Below are positions 12,429 to 19,846 of a stretch of DNA of 22,823 nucleotides, in pieces. Numbering within the stretch: position 1 is the first letter of the stretch; each line of letters opens with the position of its first letter. The notes beneath the pieces were generated by a model, which had not been told where the DNA came from, searched no databases, and worked only from the letters and a program-made list of their open reading frames with translations. Source of the DNA: an uncultured Clostridia bacterium (GTDB lineage: Bacteria; Bacillota; Clostridia; Christensenellales; Pumilibacteraceae). The DNA is taken from the NCBI GenBank assembly GCA_934270565.1, contig CAKQPR010000024.1, positions 1 to 22,823 of the forward strand. Reading direction: 5' to 3'. The position numbers and the translations under genes were made by a program.

Positions 12429-14555
12429 ATGAACGACGAAATCAGACGCATATACGACTATATGAACGAATCCGATCTTTATCCCGCGATCGTGCCGGTA
12501 AAGTACGATCCGATGGATATGGCTTTATCGCAGGCCATGCAGACGGCAAAACGGCTCGGCGAATACATTGCCGCGCAACCCGTAATGTTTTACCCGAACG
12601 AGCGGCTTTTCGGGCAGTTGCGCTTCGACGGAAGCGTTACCGCCGCGCTTTTCCCGCGCACGGGGCACGAAAATTTCGGACGGGCAGCAGCGCAACTTTA
12701 TTGTAAACCGCTCGACAACCTTAACATTTTCGAGTGGCAGCATTGCCCGCCCGATTACGAAAAAATAATACGGCGCGGGCTTGTCGGCGTACTTTCCGAC
12801 ATAACCTCGTCGCGCGCGGCTCACTCGTCGGAATCTCAGAAACTCGACTATCTCGACGCGGTGGAAACGGTTTGCAACGCGCTTATCGCACGCGCGGAAA
12901 AATGCTCGGACGCTTGCCGGAAAGCCGCCGAAACTGAAACTGACGAACGCCGCAAAGCCGAACTTATACTTGCCTCGGATACGCTTAAAAAAGTTCCCGC
13001 TCAGCCCGCCGATACGTTTTACGAGGCGATTTCGACCATGTACTTTTGCTTTGATCTTCAACCCGACGGTCTCGGACTTCTCGACCGCATACTTTCGCCC
13101 TACTATTTCCGCGATCTCGAACGAGGAAGAATTACGCCGAAAGAAGCTAAGCGACTTGTACAGGAATTGTTTTTACGTATTCAGAGTTACACGCCGAAAA
13201 ACACGCCCAACCGCAAAAAAGGCGGCGAGTGTCATTTTGTGATAGGCGGACTCGACGAAAGCGGCAACGACGCGTATAACGATTTTTCGCGTATTCTCGT
13301 CGACGGACTTATGGAACTTCCGATTCACTGCCCGCAATTTACGCTGCGCGTTTGCAACAAAACGCCACGCGAAGTTTTGCGGTACGTACTCGACCGCGAA
13401 CGCCACGATCCGTTCAAAAGGATTGCGTTTGCAGGCGACGAAAGCCGCATCGCCGCGTATAAGGAAATTCTCGGTTTAAGCGAAACCGAGGCGTGCCGAT
13501 ACGCAGTCGTCGGCTGCAACGAGCCGTCGTTTGCCGGCGCGGTATGGATGGGCGGCTGCACGTCGAATATAGCGCGGTCGCTTACCCGAACGCTGTACGA
13601 TTTCGGGGAAGAAGCGAAAAACTGCGCCGACTTCGATTCGTTTTACGCTCTTTACGAAAAGCGGCTCGCGGAAGACGTTGACGAAATTATCCGTACGTAC
13701 GGTGCGTTTAACCGCATGCGCGCCCGCGACGAAAACGTGCTGTCCTCGATCATGCTCGACGGACCGATCGAAAACGCGATTTCACCGACCCGCGGCGGCT
13801 GCACGGTGAAAATCGGCGGAGGAAACCTGATGGGGTTCACCTGCGTGATAGACTCGCTGACGATTATAAAACAGTTCGTGTATGACGAAAAACTCGTTAC
13901 GATGAAAGAACTAATTTCCGCGCTCCGTTCGGACTGGAAAAACGCCGAAGATCTGCGCGCGGTTATTCTTAAAAAGGGAGCGTTTTTCGGCAACGACAGT
14001 CCTCTTTCGGACGAAATCGCGGTACGGTTCTGCGACTCGCTTTACGCTCTAACCAAAGATCGTAGGCTTCCGTTCGGCGAACGGATTCTGTTCGGAACGC
14101 TTACCGGTTACAACGCACATTACGCTACGTTCGGCGCGCTCACTCCCGCAACTCCGGACGGCAGACGAGCCGGCGAACCTTTTATGGTGGGCGTGGGACA
14201 GACCGCCGGAAAAGACCGTGAAGGGCTTACCGCGCTTCTTCGCTCGGTTGCGATCGTATCTCACTGCAAGGTAATGAGCGGACCGTTCGTGTGTAACGTA
14301 AACCTCGACGAATCGCTCATTAAAAACGACGATAACTTCGAAAAACTCGTGGACGTTCTGCTCGCCTACTTCCGCATGGGCGGTATGCACATCCAACTTA
14401 ATTACGTTTCGGCGGAAAAACTCCTCGATGCGAAGGCTCACCCCGAAAACTACCCCGATATGAAAGTTCGCGTTTCGGGATTTTCCGGAGTATTCGTCGA
14501 CCTCGGAGAACAGATTCAGGACGACGTAATACGCCGGACGAGCGTAAAGAAATGA
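12429..14555 (+). CDS. Glycyl radical enzyme of unknown substrate
   Basis: A 708-residue member of the pyruvate formate-lyase superfamily, short for the family. The active-site loop is GCNEP with the thiyl cysteine C363 and the acid E365; pyruvate formate-lyase itself has two adjacent cysteines, so this is not PFL. The C-terminal radical motif RVSGFSG carries the radical glycine G684, followed by the usual LGEQIQDDVIRRT. TPATPDGRRAGEP is also conserved family sequence. The single Cys-x-Glu arrangement groups it with the dehydratase and C-N or C-C lyase types (glycerol or propanediol dehydratase, choline lyase, HPA decarboxylase), but the Asn in place of the common Val and the short length match none I can name. 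CGGAGG precedes the ATG. It overlaps its activase gene by 4 bp. No microcompartment genes lie nearby. Confidence 0.92.
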   Translation: MNDEIRRIYDYMNESDLYPAIVPVKYDPMDMALSQAMQTAKRLGEYIAAQPVMFYPNERLFGQLRFDGSVTAALFPRTGHENFGRAAAQLYCKPLDNLNIFEWQHCPPDYEKIIRRGLVGVLSDITSSRAAHSSESQKLDYLDAVETVCNALIARAEKCSDACRKAAETETDERRKAELILASDTLKKVPAQPADTFYEAISTMYFCFDLQPDGLGLLDRILSPYYFRDLERGRITPKEAKRLVQELFLRIQSYTPKNTPNRKKGGECHFVIGGLDESGNDAYNDFSRILVDGLMELPIHCPQFTLRVCNKTPREVLRYVLDRERHDPFKRIAFAGDESRIAAYKEILGLSETEACRYAVVGCNEPSFAGAVWMGGCTSNIARSLTRTLYDFGEEAKNCADFDSFYALYEKRLAEDVDEIIRTYGAFNRMRARDENVLSSIMLDGPIENAISPTRGGCTVKIGGGNLMGFTCVIDSLTIIKQFVYDEKLVTMKELISALRSDWKNAEDLRAVILKKGAFFGNDSPLSDEIAVRFCDSLYALTKDRRLPFGERILFGTLTGYNAHYATFGALTPATPDGRRAGEPFMVGVGQTAGKDREGLTALLRSVAIVSHCKVMSGPFVCNVNLDESLIKNDDNFEKLVDVLLAYFRMGGMHIQLNYVSAEKLLDAKAHPENYPDMKVRVSGFSGVFVDLGEQIQDDVIRRTSVKK

Positions 14556-15421
14556 GTACGTTACCCCTTTTCGATATACAACGCGGCTCGCTCGTAGATG
14601 GCGACGGAATTCGCACGACGGTGTTTTTCCGCGGGTGCAATCTTCGTTGCGCATGGTGTCATAATCCCGAAAGCCAAAGCGGCGAAAAACGATTTTTCTA
14701 CTACGCGGAAAAGTGCGTACGTTGCGGTAAATGCAACTCGGTCTGCACCGAAAAAGCCGTTTCCTTCGGCAGGGTCGATTATCTTAAATGCACGTTCTGC
14801 GGTAAATGCTCGCTGTTTTGTCCGCAAAACGCGCTAAAACTTTCGGGATTCGACAAAAGCGAAAACGAAGTAATGAAAATAATTCTGCGCGACAAGCCGT
14901 TTTACGACCAAAGCGGCGGCGGAGTGACGTTTTCGGGCGGCGAATGTATGCTTCATTATCGCGAAGTCGCTTCTCTCGCCCGTCGCTGTAAAGCCGAAAA
15001 CGTAAACGTTGCCGTAGATACCGCGGGAGCCGTTCAGTGGGAAAGTTTTGCCGAAGTTTTACCCTTCGTCGACACTTTTTTGTACGACGTAAAAATTTTA
15101 GACAGCGAGAAACATAAGAAATTTATCGGTACTGACAACGCCGTTATTCTCGCCAACCTTACTAAGCTTCTCGACCTCGGCGCCGACGTTATCGTCCGCA
15201 TTCCGACAATTCCTGGCATAAACGACAACGAAGCCGATATCACCGCAATACGCGACTTCCTGTCCCCGTATGCGGTGCGAAGAATTGAGCTTCTTCCTTA
15301 TCATCGGCTGGGCGAAAACAAGTATCGGGCGCTCGGACTTAACCCGACGATCTTCGAAATCCCGAGCGAAGAAAAAATGTCGACGCTTAAAAAAATCATC
15401 GCAAAAAGATCGACTTCGTAA
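14552..15421 (+). CDS. Glycyl radical enzyme activating enzyme (radical SAM)
   Basis: A 289-residue radical SAM protein that abstracts hydrogen from the glycine of the partner enzyme encoded just upstream. The SAM-cluster motif is C29-x3-C33-x2-C36 (GCNLRCAWCHNPES). It is followed by an eight-cysteine insert with two CxxCGKC groups, which binds two further [4Fe-4S] clusters and is typical of activases of non-PFL glycyl radical enzymes. GGGVTFSGGECMLH is the SAM-binding glycine motif. ATG overlaps the stop of the enzyme gene (ATGA), so the pair is coupled. The insert supports the view that the partner is not a pyruvate formate-lyase. Confidence 0.94.
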   Translation: MSTLPLFDIQRGSLVDGDGIRTTVFFRGCNLRCAWCHNPESQSGEKRFFYYAEKCVRCGKCNSVCTEKAVSFGRVDYLKCTFCGKCSLFCPQNALKLSGFDKSENEVMKIILRDKPFYDQSGGGVTFSGGECMLHYREVASLARRCKAENVNVAVDTAGAVQWESFAEVLPFVDTFLYDVKILDSEKHKKFIGTDNAVILANLTKLLDLGADVIVRIPTIPGINDNEADITAIRDFLSPYAVRRIELLPYHRLGENKYRALGLNPTIFEIPSEEKMSTLKKIIAKRSTS

Positions 15422-15427
15422 CGATAT

Positions 15428-15466
15428 AAGACGAACCGCTAAATTTCGGTTCGTCTTTCGTTTTGT
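15428..15466 (+). terminator. Terminator of the glycyl radical enzyme operon
   Basis: An 11-bp perfect stem, AAGACGAACCG with CGGTTCGTCTT, 8-nt loop, then TTCGTTTTG. Confidence 0.88.
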
Positions 15467-15522
15467 TGTCAAATTTTAAATACGTATCGCGATTTTGCGA
15501 AGAATACTCTTAAATCAATGGC

Positions 15523-15569
15523 GAAAATCTTTCTTGCCGTTCAGAATACGAAATAATACGGCAAAAAAG
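15523..15569 (-). terminator. Terminator of the glycoside-hydrolase-like gene
   Basis: On the minus strand CTTTTTTGCCGT pairs with ACGGCAAGAAAG (one T-G) and is followed by ATTTTCGCC, about 20 bp after the stop of the leftward gene. Confidence 0.6.
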
Positions 15570-15587
15570 CTTCCGGTCAAGCGGGTT

Positions 15588-17033
15588 TCAGGCGAAGCGC
15601 ACGCATTTCTTGCTAAGCGCGACTTTGAGTATATCCGCATATTCGCGGAAAGGATCGACGATGATTTCCGCGCCGAGCGCTTCCGTCGCCCACATGCCGC
15701 CGTCGAAGCACCCGACAAGTCCGATCTCCGCTTTACCGTCCGACTTTTCGGAAATGAGCCGCGCGATACCGAGCGCTTTATCGCCGTAAGCGATCCAGCC
15801 CGCCTGAAAAATTCTCCACGCGTCGGACCTCAGCGCGAAATCGTTATCCTCGGCTTCCTTGCCGTTCTCGCCGAGAATATACGGACCGCTCTGATATTTG
15901 AATCTCGTCCAGTCGAGCGTCATAAAGCCTTTAAGCAAAAATCCGACTTTCTCGCCGCCGCGAAGCGCGAGAATCTTTTCGGTAGTAGCAACAAGTTCGT
16001 CATACTCCTCTTTGTTATAAGCGGGCTTGTATTCGGACGGAAACGCTCCGAAATCCTCCCAGAGAATCTCTATTCTGCGGTCGGTTTTTTCGATGTCGTC
16101 GAGGTGTTTTTTAACGCTCGTCGCGTGAAGTCCGAATATAATGTTCAGATTCGGGTATTTTTCGAGCAAAGCCGCGCTCGTCGCGTTTACGAGCTTTACG
16201 ACCGCTTCCGAAATTCTCACGCCGCCGATTTCGTCGCCGCCCCAGTATTCGGTAAACGACTGAAAGTAAATTCCGTCCTCGGAAATGCCCGCGTATTCGC
16301 GATCATAACGTTCGAGAATTTGTTTTTTGAGCTCGCTAAGCCGCTCATCGCTTATGTCGTTTATTTTATCGCAACCGTCTATCCAGCCCCACGCAAAGCC
16401 CCACACGAGCTTTACGCCGTAGCCGTGCGCGTAATCGACGACCTCGCGGGCGTTCACGGGCGCATAGTCGTTCCAGAAAATTATTCGGTTTATCTTAACA
16501 CGCGCGACGGAACGGACATAACTACGGTAATCATTGATCGGGTGAGCCCAGGTAAAAACGCTTCTCGTTTCGGTTTTCGGTTCGATCGCAAGCGTGTTTT
16601 CCCCGATTTCGTATTCAAAAAACGCATCGGGCTTTGTAAAACTCCCTACCTTAGGTGCAAATTTCACCATAAATTCGTCCGTAAACGAGGTTGCGGCAAA
16701 ATAAAGATTTTCTTTCTTTTTCGCTGTGATTATTATAAGCGTAACATCGCCTTCTTTTACCGATCTGACGATCCAGCCGTTTTCCGAAATCTCGTCGCTT
16801 GCGACGTGCTTTTTCGCTAATTCGCTTTCGTCATAAGCGCTCACCACGATCGCGTTTTTCGCAAGGTCGCGTTTTGCCTCGCTCACGCAAGGTATAACGT
16901 ACAGCGTATACACGCCCGCTTCCCGCGCCAGAGTTTTGCATAATTCGCCGCTCAGAAACTTGACGGCGTTCGCTTCCACTCCGCTGTAATCGTTGTATAC
17001 GATCTGCCAACGATCCAAACCCGATTTTCCCAT
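15588..17033 (-). CDS. Glycoside-hydrolase-like protein, probably intracellular
   Basis: A 481-residue protein without a signal peptide. The first ~135 residues resemble the small alpha/beta domain that precedes the barrel in GH20, GH67 and GH84-type enzymes (LYVIPCVSEAKRDLAKNAIVV, NLYFAATSFTDEF). From about residue 155 a TIM-barrel pattern follows: FTWAHPINDYRSYVRSV, INRIIFWNDY, VVDYAHGYGVKLVWGFAWGW, a possible catalytic strand DGIYFQSFTEYWGGDE with acidic residues at its end, then IIFGLHATSV and EILWEDFG. The pairing of this N-domain with a barrel suggests glycan or glycoside breakdown inside the cell, but I cannot assign a family or confirm catalytic residues. GGAGG precedes the ATG. It is a single-gene unit with its own promoter and terminator. 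Confidence 0.65.
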   Translation of the reverse strand: MGKSGLDRWQIVYNDYSGVEANAVKFLSGELCKTLAREAGVYTLYVIPCVSEAKRDLAKNAIVVSAYDESELAKKHVASDEISENGWIVRSVKEGDVTLIIITAKKKENLYFAATSFTDEFMVKFAPKVGSFTKPDAFFEYEIGENTLAIEPKTETRSVFTWAHPINDYRSYVRSVARVKINRIIFWNDYAPVNAREVVDYAHGYGVKLVWGFAWGWIDGCDKINDISDERLSELKKQILERYDREYAGISEDGIYFQSFTEYWGGDEIGGVRISEAVVKLVNATSAALLEKYPNLNIIFGLHATSVKKHLDDIEKTDRRIEILWEDFGAFPSEYKPAYNKEEYDELVATTEKILALRGGEKVGFLLKGFMTLDWTRFKYQSGPYILGENGKEAEDNDFALRSDAWRIFQAGWIAYGDKALGIARLISEKSDGKAEIGLVGCFDGGMWATEALGAEIIVDPFREYADILKVALSKKCVRFA

Positions 17034-17062
17034 ATCTGTATCCTCCGACCTAAATTATATTC

Positions 17063-17092
17063 ATTATACGGTTTTTGCCGACGGCAAGTCAA
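17063..17092 (-). promoter_or_regulatory. Promoter with a palindromic operator in the spacer
   Basis: On the minus strand TTGACT (17092-17087), an 18-bp spacer and TATAAT (17068-17063), 30 bp before the glycoside-hydrolase-like gene. The spacer holds the perfect palindrome TTGCCG-T-CGGCAA (17087-17075), a good candidate operator for a local repressor not encoded in the window. Confidence 0.7.
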
Positions 17093-17148
17093 GTCATTTT
17101 TGAAACCGAAATATGACTTTCCGAAAGTAAACGACCGTCTTATATAAA

Positions 17149-17178
17149 AGTATAACAAAACGCCCCGAACAAAGTCAA
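17149..17178 (-). promoter_or_regulatory. Second, upstream promoter candidate
   Basis: On the minus strand TTGACT (17178-17173), an 18-bp spacer and TATACT (17154-17149). Its -35 lies inside the terminator hairpin of the nitrogen operon. Confidence 0.4.
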
Positions 17179-17193
17179 GCTTTGCGCGGGGCA
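17155..17193 (-). terminator. Terminator of the nitrogen operon
   Basis: On the minus strand GCCCCG pairs with CGGGGC, with an inner CAAAG/CTTTG stem, followed by GTTTTGTTATA. It ends the leftward glt-glnA-ANTAR transcript. The rest of the 200-bp gap to the glycoside-hydrolase-like gene holds only the two promoters. Confidence 0.65.
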
Positions 17194-17233
17194 AAAATCG
17201 GTACTGTTTTTTTCGCCGTAATCGACAGAAAAA

Positions 17234-17818
17234 CTATCCGTAAGTGCGGATAATCGACTGCGCAACGGCGCGTTTTGTGGTACAGCGATCCATAGCCGTC
17301 TTTTCTATATAGCGATGGGCGTCAGGCTCGCTCATTTTGAGCTGATCTATAAGTATCCATTTCGCGCGGTTCACGAGACGGATTTCTTCCATTTTCTCTT
17401 CCATGGTCTGAGCTTTCTGCTCGACGCGTTTCATTCTCTCGCGCGTGGCGCATACGAGCGCTAGCGACTGTGTGACGAGCGACGGCGAAGTCGGTCGGGC
17501 GAGAACCATAACGCCGTAATCGCCGAGCTTGCCGCTGATTTCCTCGAAATGCTCGCCTTTTACGAACAGCATCACGCCCGCACCGCCCGTTCTGCAAAGA
17601 TCGACGGCAAAGCGGTTACCGAACTCGTCGGGAAGCGGCGCGTTTATGATTACAACGTCGTAAGCGCGCTCCAAAAGCTCGCGGCGTGCTTCGGAAACGC
17701 TGCCCGCGATTTTGACGGGACGGTATCTGCCCTCGGGGAGCATACCGGTTATGGCGTCCGTGAATTTGTCCGACGAGGACGCTATCAGAACGCTGTATGT
17801 CGTCAGTTTAAGATCCAT
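17234..17818 (-). CDS. ANTAR antitermination regulator with degenerate receiver
   Basis: A 194-residue protein: an N-terminal receiver-like domain (about 1-120), a helical linker (ERMKRVEQKAQTMEEKMEEIR) and a C-terminal ANTAR RNA-binding domain (VNRAKWILIDQLKMSEPDAHRYIEKTAM, then KRAVAQSII). ANTAR domains bind pairs of hexaloop hairpins in nascent RNA and prevent termination. The receiver has lost its phosphorylation set: the acidic pair after strand 1 is replaced (LIASSSDK), the phospho-Asp is N59 (VVIINAPLP), and the conserved Lys is Arg (LARPTSP). It should therefore not act as an ordinary phosphorylated receiver. It follows glnA after 17 nt and closes the operon. A similar ANTAR protein, NitR, is known behind glnA in solvent-forming clostridia; homology to it is likely but unproved. 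Confidence 0.9.
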   Translation of the reverse strand: MDLKLTTYSVLIASSSDKFTDAITGMLPEGRYRPVKIAGSVSEARRELLERAYDVVIINAPLPDEFGNRFAVDLCRTGGAGVMLFVKGEHFEEISGKLGDYGVMVLARPTSPSLVTQSLALVCATRERMKRVEQKAQTMEEKMEEIRLVNRAKWILIDQLKMSEPDAHRYIEKTAMDRCTTKRAVAQSIIRTYG

Positions 17819-17835
17819 CTGCTACCCTACACCGA

Positions 17836-19047
17836 TTATCTGCCGTTGCAATACGCTTTTATTATTTCTTCGGGAAGGACCTTTTTCACAAACTCGCTTT
17901 TAATCGCCTTCGCACGAGCTTCCGACACGTCGGCGGGTAGCTTTTCGAGCTTCTTCGCTTCCTCGGAGTTCGAGAAAAGGTTGACGTCGCATGCGGGCGG
18001 CAATTCGAGCGAGCTCGTCACGCCTTCGATCACCGCATGTATAAGCAACGCGAACGCGAGGTACGGATTACAGCCCGAATCGGGCGAACGAAGCTCGATA
18101 CGCTTGTACTCGCCCTCTGCGGCGGGAACGCGTATAAGTTGGGATCGGTTCTGCGCCGACCAGCTGATATACCGCGGCGCTTTGCGGCTTCCGAGGCGGT
18201 TGTACGAATCCTCGGTGGGGTTAAGGAACGCCGTAATTTCGGCAATTCTGTTCATAATTCCGGCAATCGCGAGCGAAGTCACGTCTTTGCCGTCCGACGA
18301 TTTCACGGACATATTGACGTGCATGCCGTTCCCCGGCGCGCCCGCGAGCGGCTTAGGCGAAAAATCCGCGAAAAGACCGTTCCTCGCGGCGATCGTGCGC
18401 ACGACCGTTTTGAACGTGACGGCATTGTCCGCCGCCGACAGCGGGTCGGAATAGCGGAAATCGATTTCGTTCTGTCCCGCGCCCTCTTCGTGATGTGAGC
18501 TTTCGGGCTTAATTCCCATCGCGTCGAGCGTGAGGCAGATTTCGCGGCGAACGTTTTCGCCCTTGTCCTCGGGGGCTATATCCATATACCCCGCCTCGTC
18601 GTAAGGCTCGCGCGTAGGTTTGCCCGCTTCGTCGCATTTGAAGAGGTAGAATTCCATTTCCGAGCCGAACGCGAATTTGAGCCCCGCCTTGTCTGCGGCG
18701 GCGATTGCGTTTTTGAGTATAGTTCGGGTGTCGAGCGCGAACGGCGAACCGTCGGGATCGAGCACCGAACAATAGACGCGCACGACTTTGCCGTGCTCGG
18801 GGCGCCACGGAAGAACGGAAATCGTCGAGGGATCGGGAACGAGGAACAGATCGGAACGGACGTCCGATCCGAAGCCTTCGATCGCCGAGCCGTCGAACGC
18901 TATTCCTTCCGAAAAAGCGCGTTTGGCCTCGCCCGACATTACGGAAACGTTCTTTTGTTTTCCGAAAACGTCGCAAAAAGCGAGCCTTATAAATTTGACG
19001 TCCTCTTCGTCGATATATTGCAAAATTTCTTCTGCCGAATAATTCAT
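17836..19047 (-). CDS. glnA: Glutamine synthetase, type I fold, short form
   Basis: ATP-dependent ligation of ammonia to glutamate. The 403-residue product carries the type I landmarks: FDGSAIEGFG, the metal-binding GSEMEFYLF, the active-site SHHEEGAGQNEIDF, ammonia/ATP-site GNGMHVNMS, NRSQLIRVP and RIELRSPD. It is about 40 residues shorter than the usual 440-residue clostridial enzyme; the loss appears between HVNMS and the NPT..SYNRLG segment and near the C-terminus. I start at ATG 19047, with GAGAGGAG about 7 nt upstream; a longer in-frame reading back to 19326 overlaps the previous gene and has unrelated sequence. It lies 13 nt behind the GXGXG protein gene, so ammonia captured here passes directly to the glutamate synthase proteins of the same operon. 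Confidence 0.95.
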   Translation of the reverse strand: MNYSAEEILQYIDEEDVKFIRLAFCDVFGKQKNVSVMSGEAKRAFSEGIAFDGSAIEGFGSDVRSDLFLVPDPSTISVLPWRPEHGKVVRVYCSVLDPDGSPFALDTRTILKNAIAAADKAGLKFAFGSEMEFYLFKCDEAGKPTREPYDEAGYMDIAPEDKGENVRREICLTLDAMGIKPESSHHEEGAGQNEIDFRYSDPLSAADNAVTFKTVVRTIAARNGLFADFSPKPLAGAPGNGMHVNMSVKSSDGKDVTSLAIAGIMNRIAEITAFLNPTEDSYNRLGSRKAPRYISWSAQNRSQLIRVPAAEGEYKRIELRSPDSGCNPYLAFALLIHAVIEGVTSSLELPPACDVNLFSNSEEAKKLEKLPADVSEARAKAIKSEFVKKVLPEEIIKAYCNGR

Positions 19048-19060
19048 TTTTCTTCTCCTC

Positions 19061-19777
19061 TCAGTTGGCAACGTACATTTGCTTGTACGGATTTTTGCTG
19101 TTCGGCGTAACCACCGCGAACCCGTCCGAATATATTTTCCGCTCGTCCGCACCGAAATATTTAACGTACTTGTCGATATACGGTTTGATTTCGCCGAGGT
19201 CCTCGTCGGTCGCGGGGCGAACGGTAACCTGTTCGGGGAAAACACCCCCTTTCGCACCGCCGCGGATAAACATTTTGCCGCCGTGCATACCCGTGCAGGG
19301 AAAATTTCCGACGATCGGTTTATCACCCTTACAAAACCCGAGCACTATTATAAGCCCGCCCGCCTGATACTCGCCGAGGAAGCTCCCCGCTCTGCCGCCG
19401 ATAACGAGAATCGGCTTGTTTTCCTTGTACGCTTTCATATGAATCCCCGCGCGGTAGCCGGCGTTTCCTTCGATATAAATTTCACCGCCGCGCATAGCGT
19501 AACCCGCCGCGTCGCCCGCGCTCCCGTGAACGACGATTTCACCGCCGTTCATGGTGTCACCCGCCGCGTCCTGAGCGTTGCCGAAAACGGTAATCCGCCC
19601 GCCCGCAAGATAAGCTCCGAGCGCGTTGCCCGCTACCCCGCGAATCGTCACGGTTTTGCCGTCCGTGCCCGCCGCGATAAACCTTTGCCCGAGACAATTT
19701 TCGATCTCGCATTCGGTTTCCGCTCGCACGAATTCGTTGAGCCGTCTGAAATCGACTCCTTCCGCATTTATTGTCAT
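19061..19777 (-). CDS. Glutamate synthase GXGXG domain protein (GltB C-terminal domain)
   Basis: A 238-residue stand-alone version of the C-terminal beta-helix of the glutamate synthase large subunit. The repeated G-x2-G-x3-G pattern is plain (AGDAAGYAMRGGEIYIEGNAG, then YRAGIHMK) and ends with PCTGMHGGKMFIRG. This domain is structural and links the amidotransferase and synthase sites. The ATG at 19777 has GAGGAG 7 nt upstream; a start ten codons earlier lacks a ribosome site. The 69-bp gap before it contains a TTGCGG/CCGCAA hairpin just upstream of the ribosome site. It belongs to the split glutamate synthase set of this operon. Confidence 0.93.
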   Translation of the reverse strand: MTINAEGVDFRRLNEFVRAETECEIENCLGQRFIAAGTDGKTVTIRGVAGNALGAYLAGGRITVFGNAQDAAGDTMNGGEIVVHGSAGDAAGYAMRGGEIYIEGNAGYRAGIHMKAYKENKPILVIGGRAGSFLGEYQAGGLIIVLGFCKGDKPIVGNFPCTGMHGGKMFIRGGAKGGVFPEQVTVRPATDEDLGEIKPYIDKYVKYFGADERKIYSDGFAVVTPNSKNPYKQMYVAN

Positions 19778-19846
19778 TTTCTTCTCCTCGTTGCGGTCGT
19801 TCCGCAACCGAAACGTCGCGAAAATTGCGATACGTATGCGGATTTT

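Noticed and set aside
15513..15528. CAATGGCG resembling the hexaloop core near 15517
   Set aside because: The flanking bases cannot form a stem and the site is between convergent genes, so it is a chance match.
19048..19326. N-terminal extension of glutamine synthetase by about 90 residues
   Set aside because: It overlaps the upstream GXGXG gene, has no family similarity, and the internal ATG at 19047 has an excellent ribosome site.
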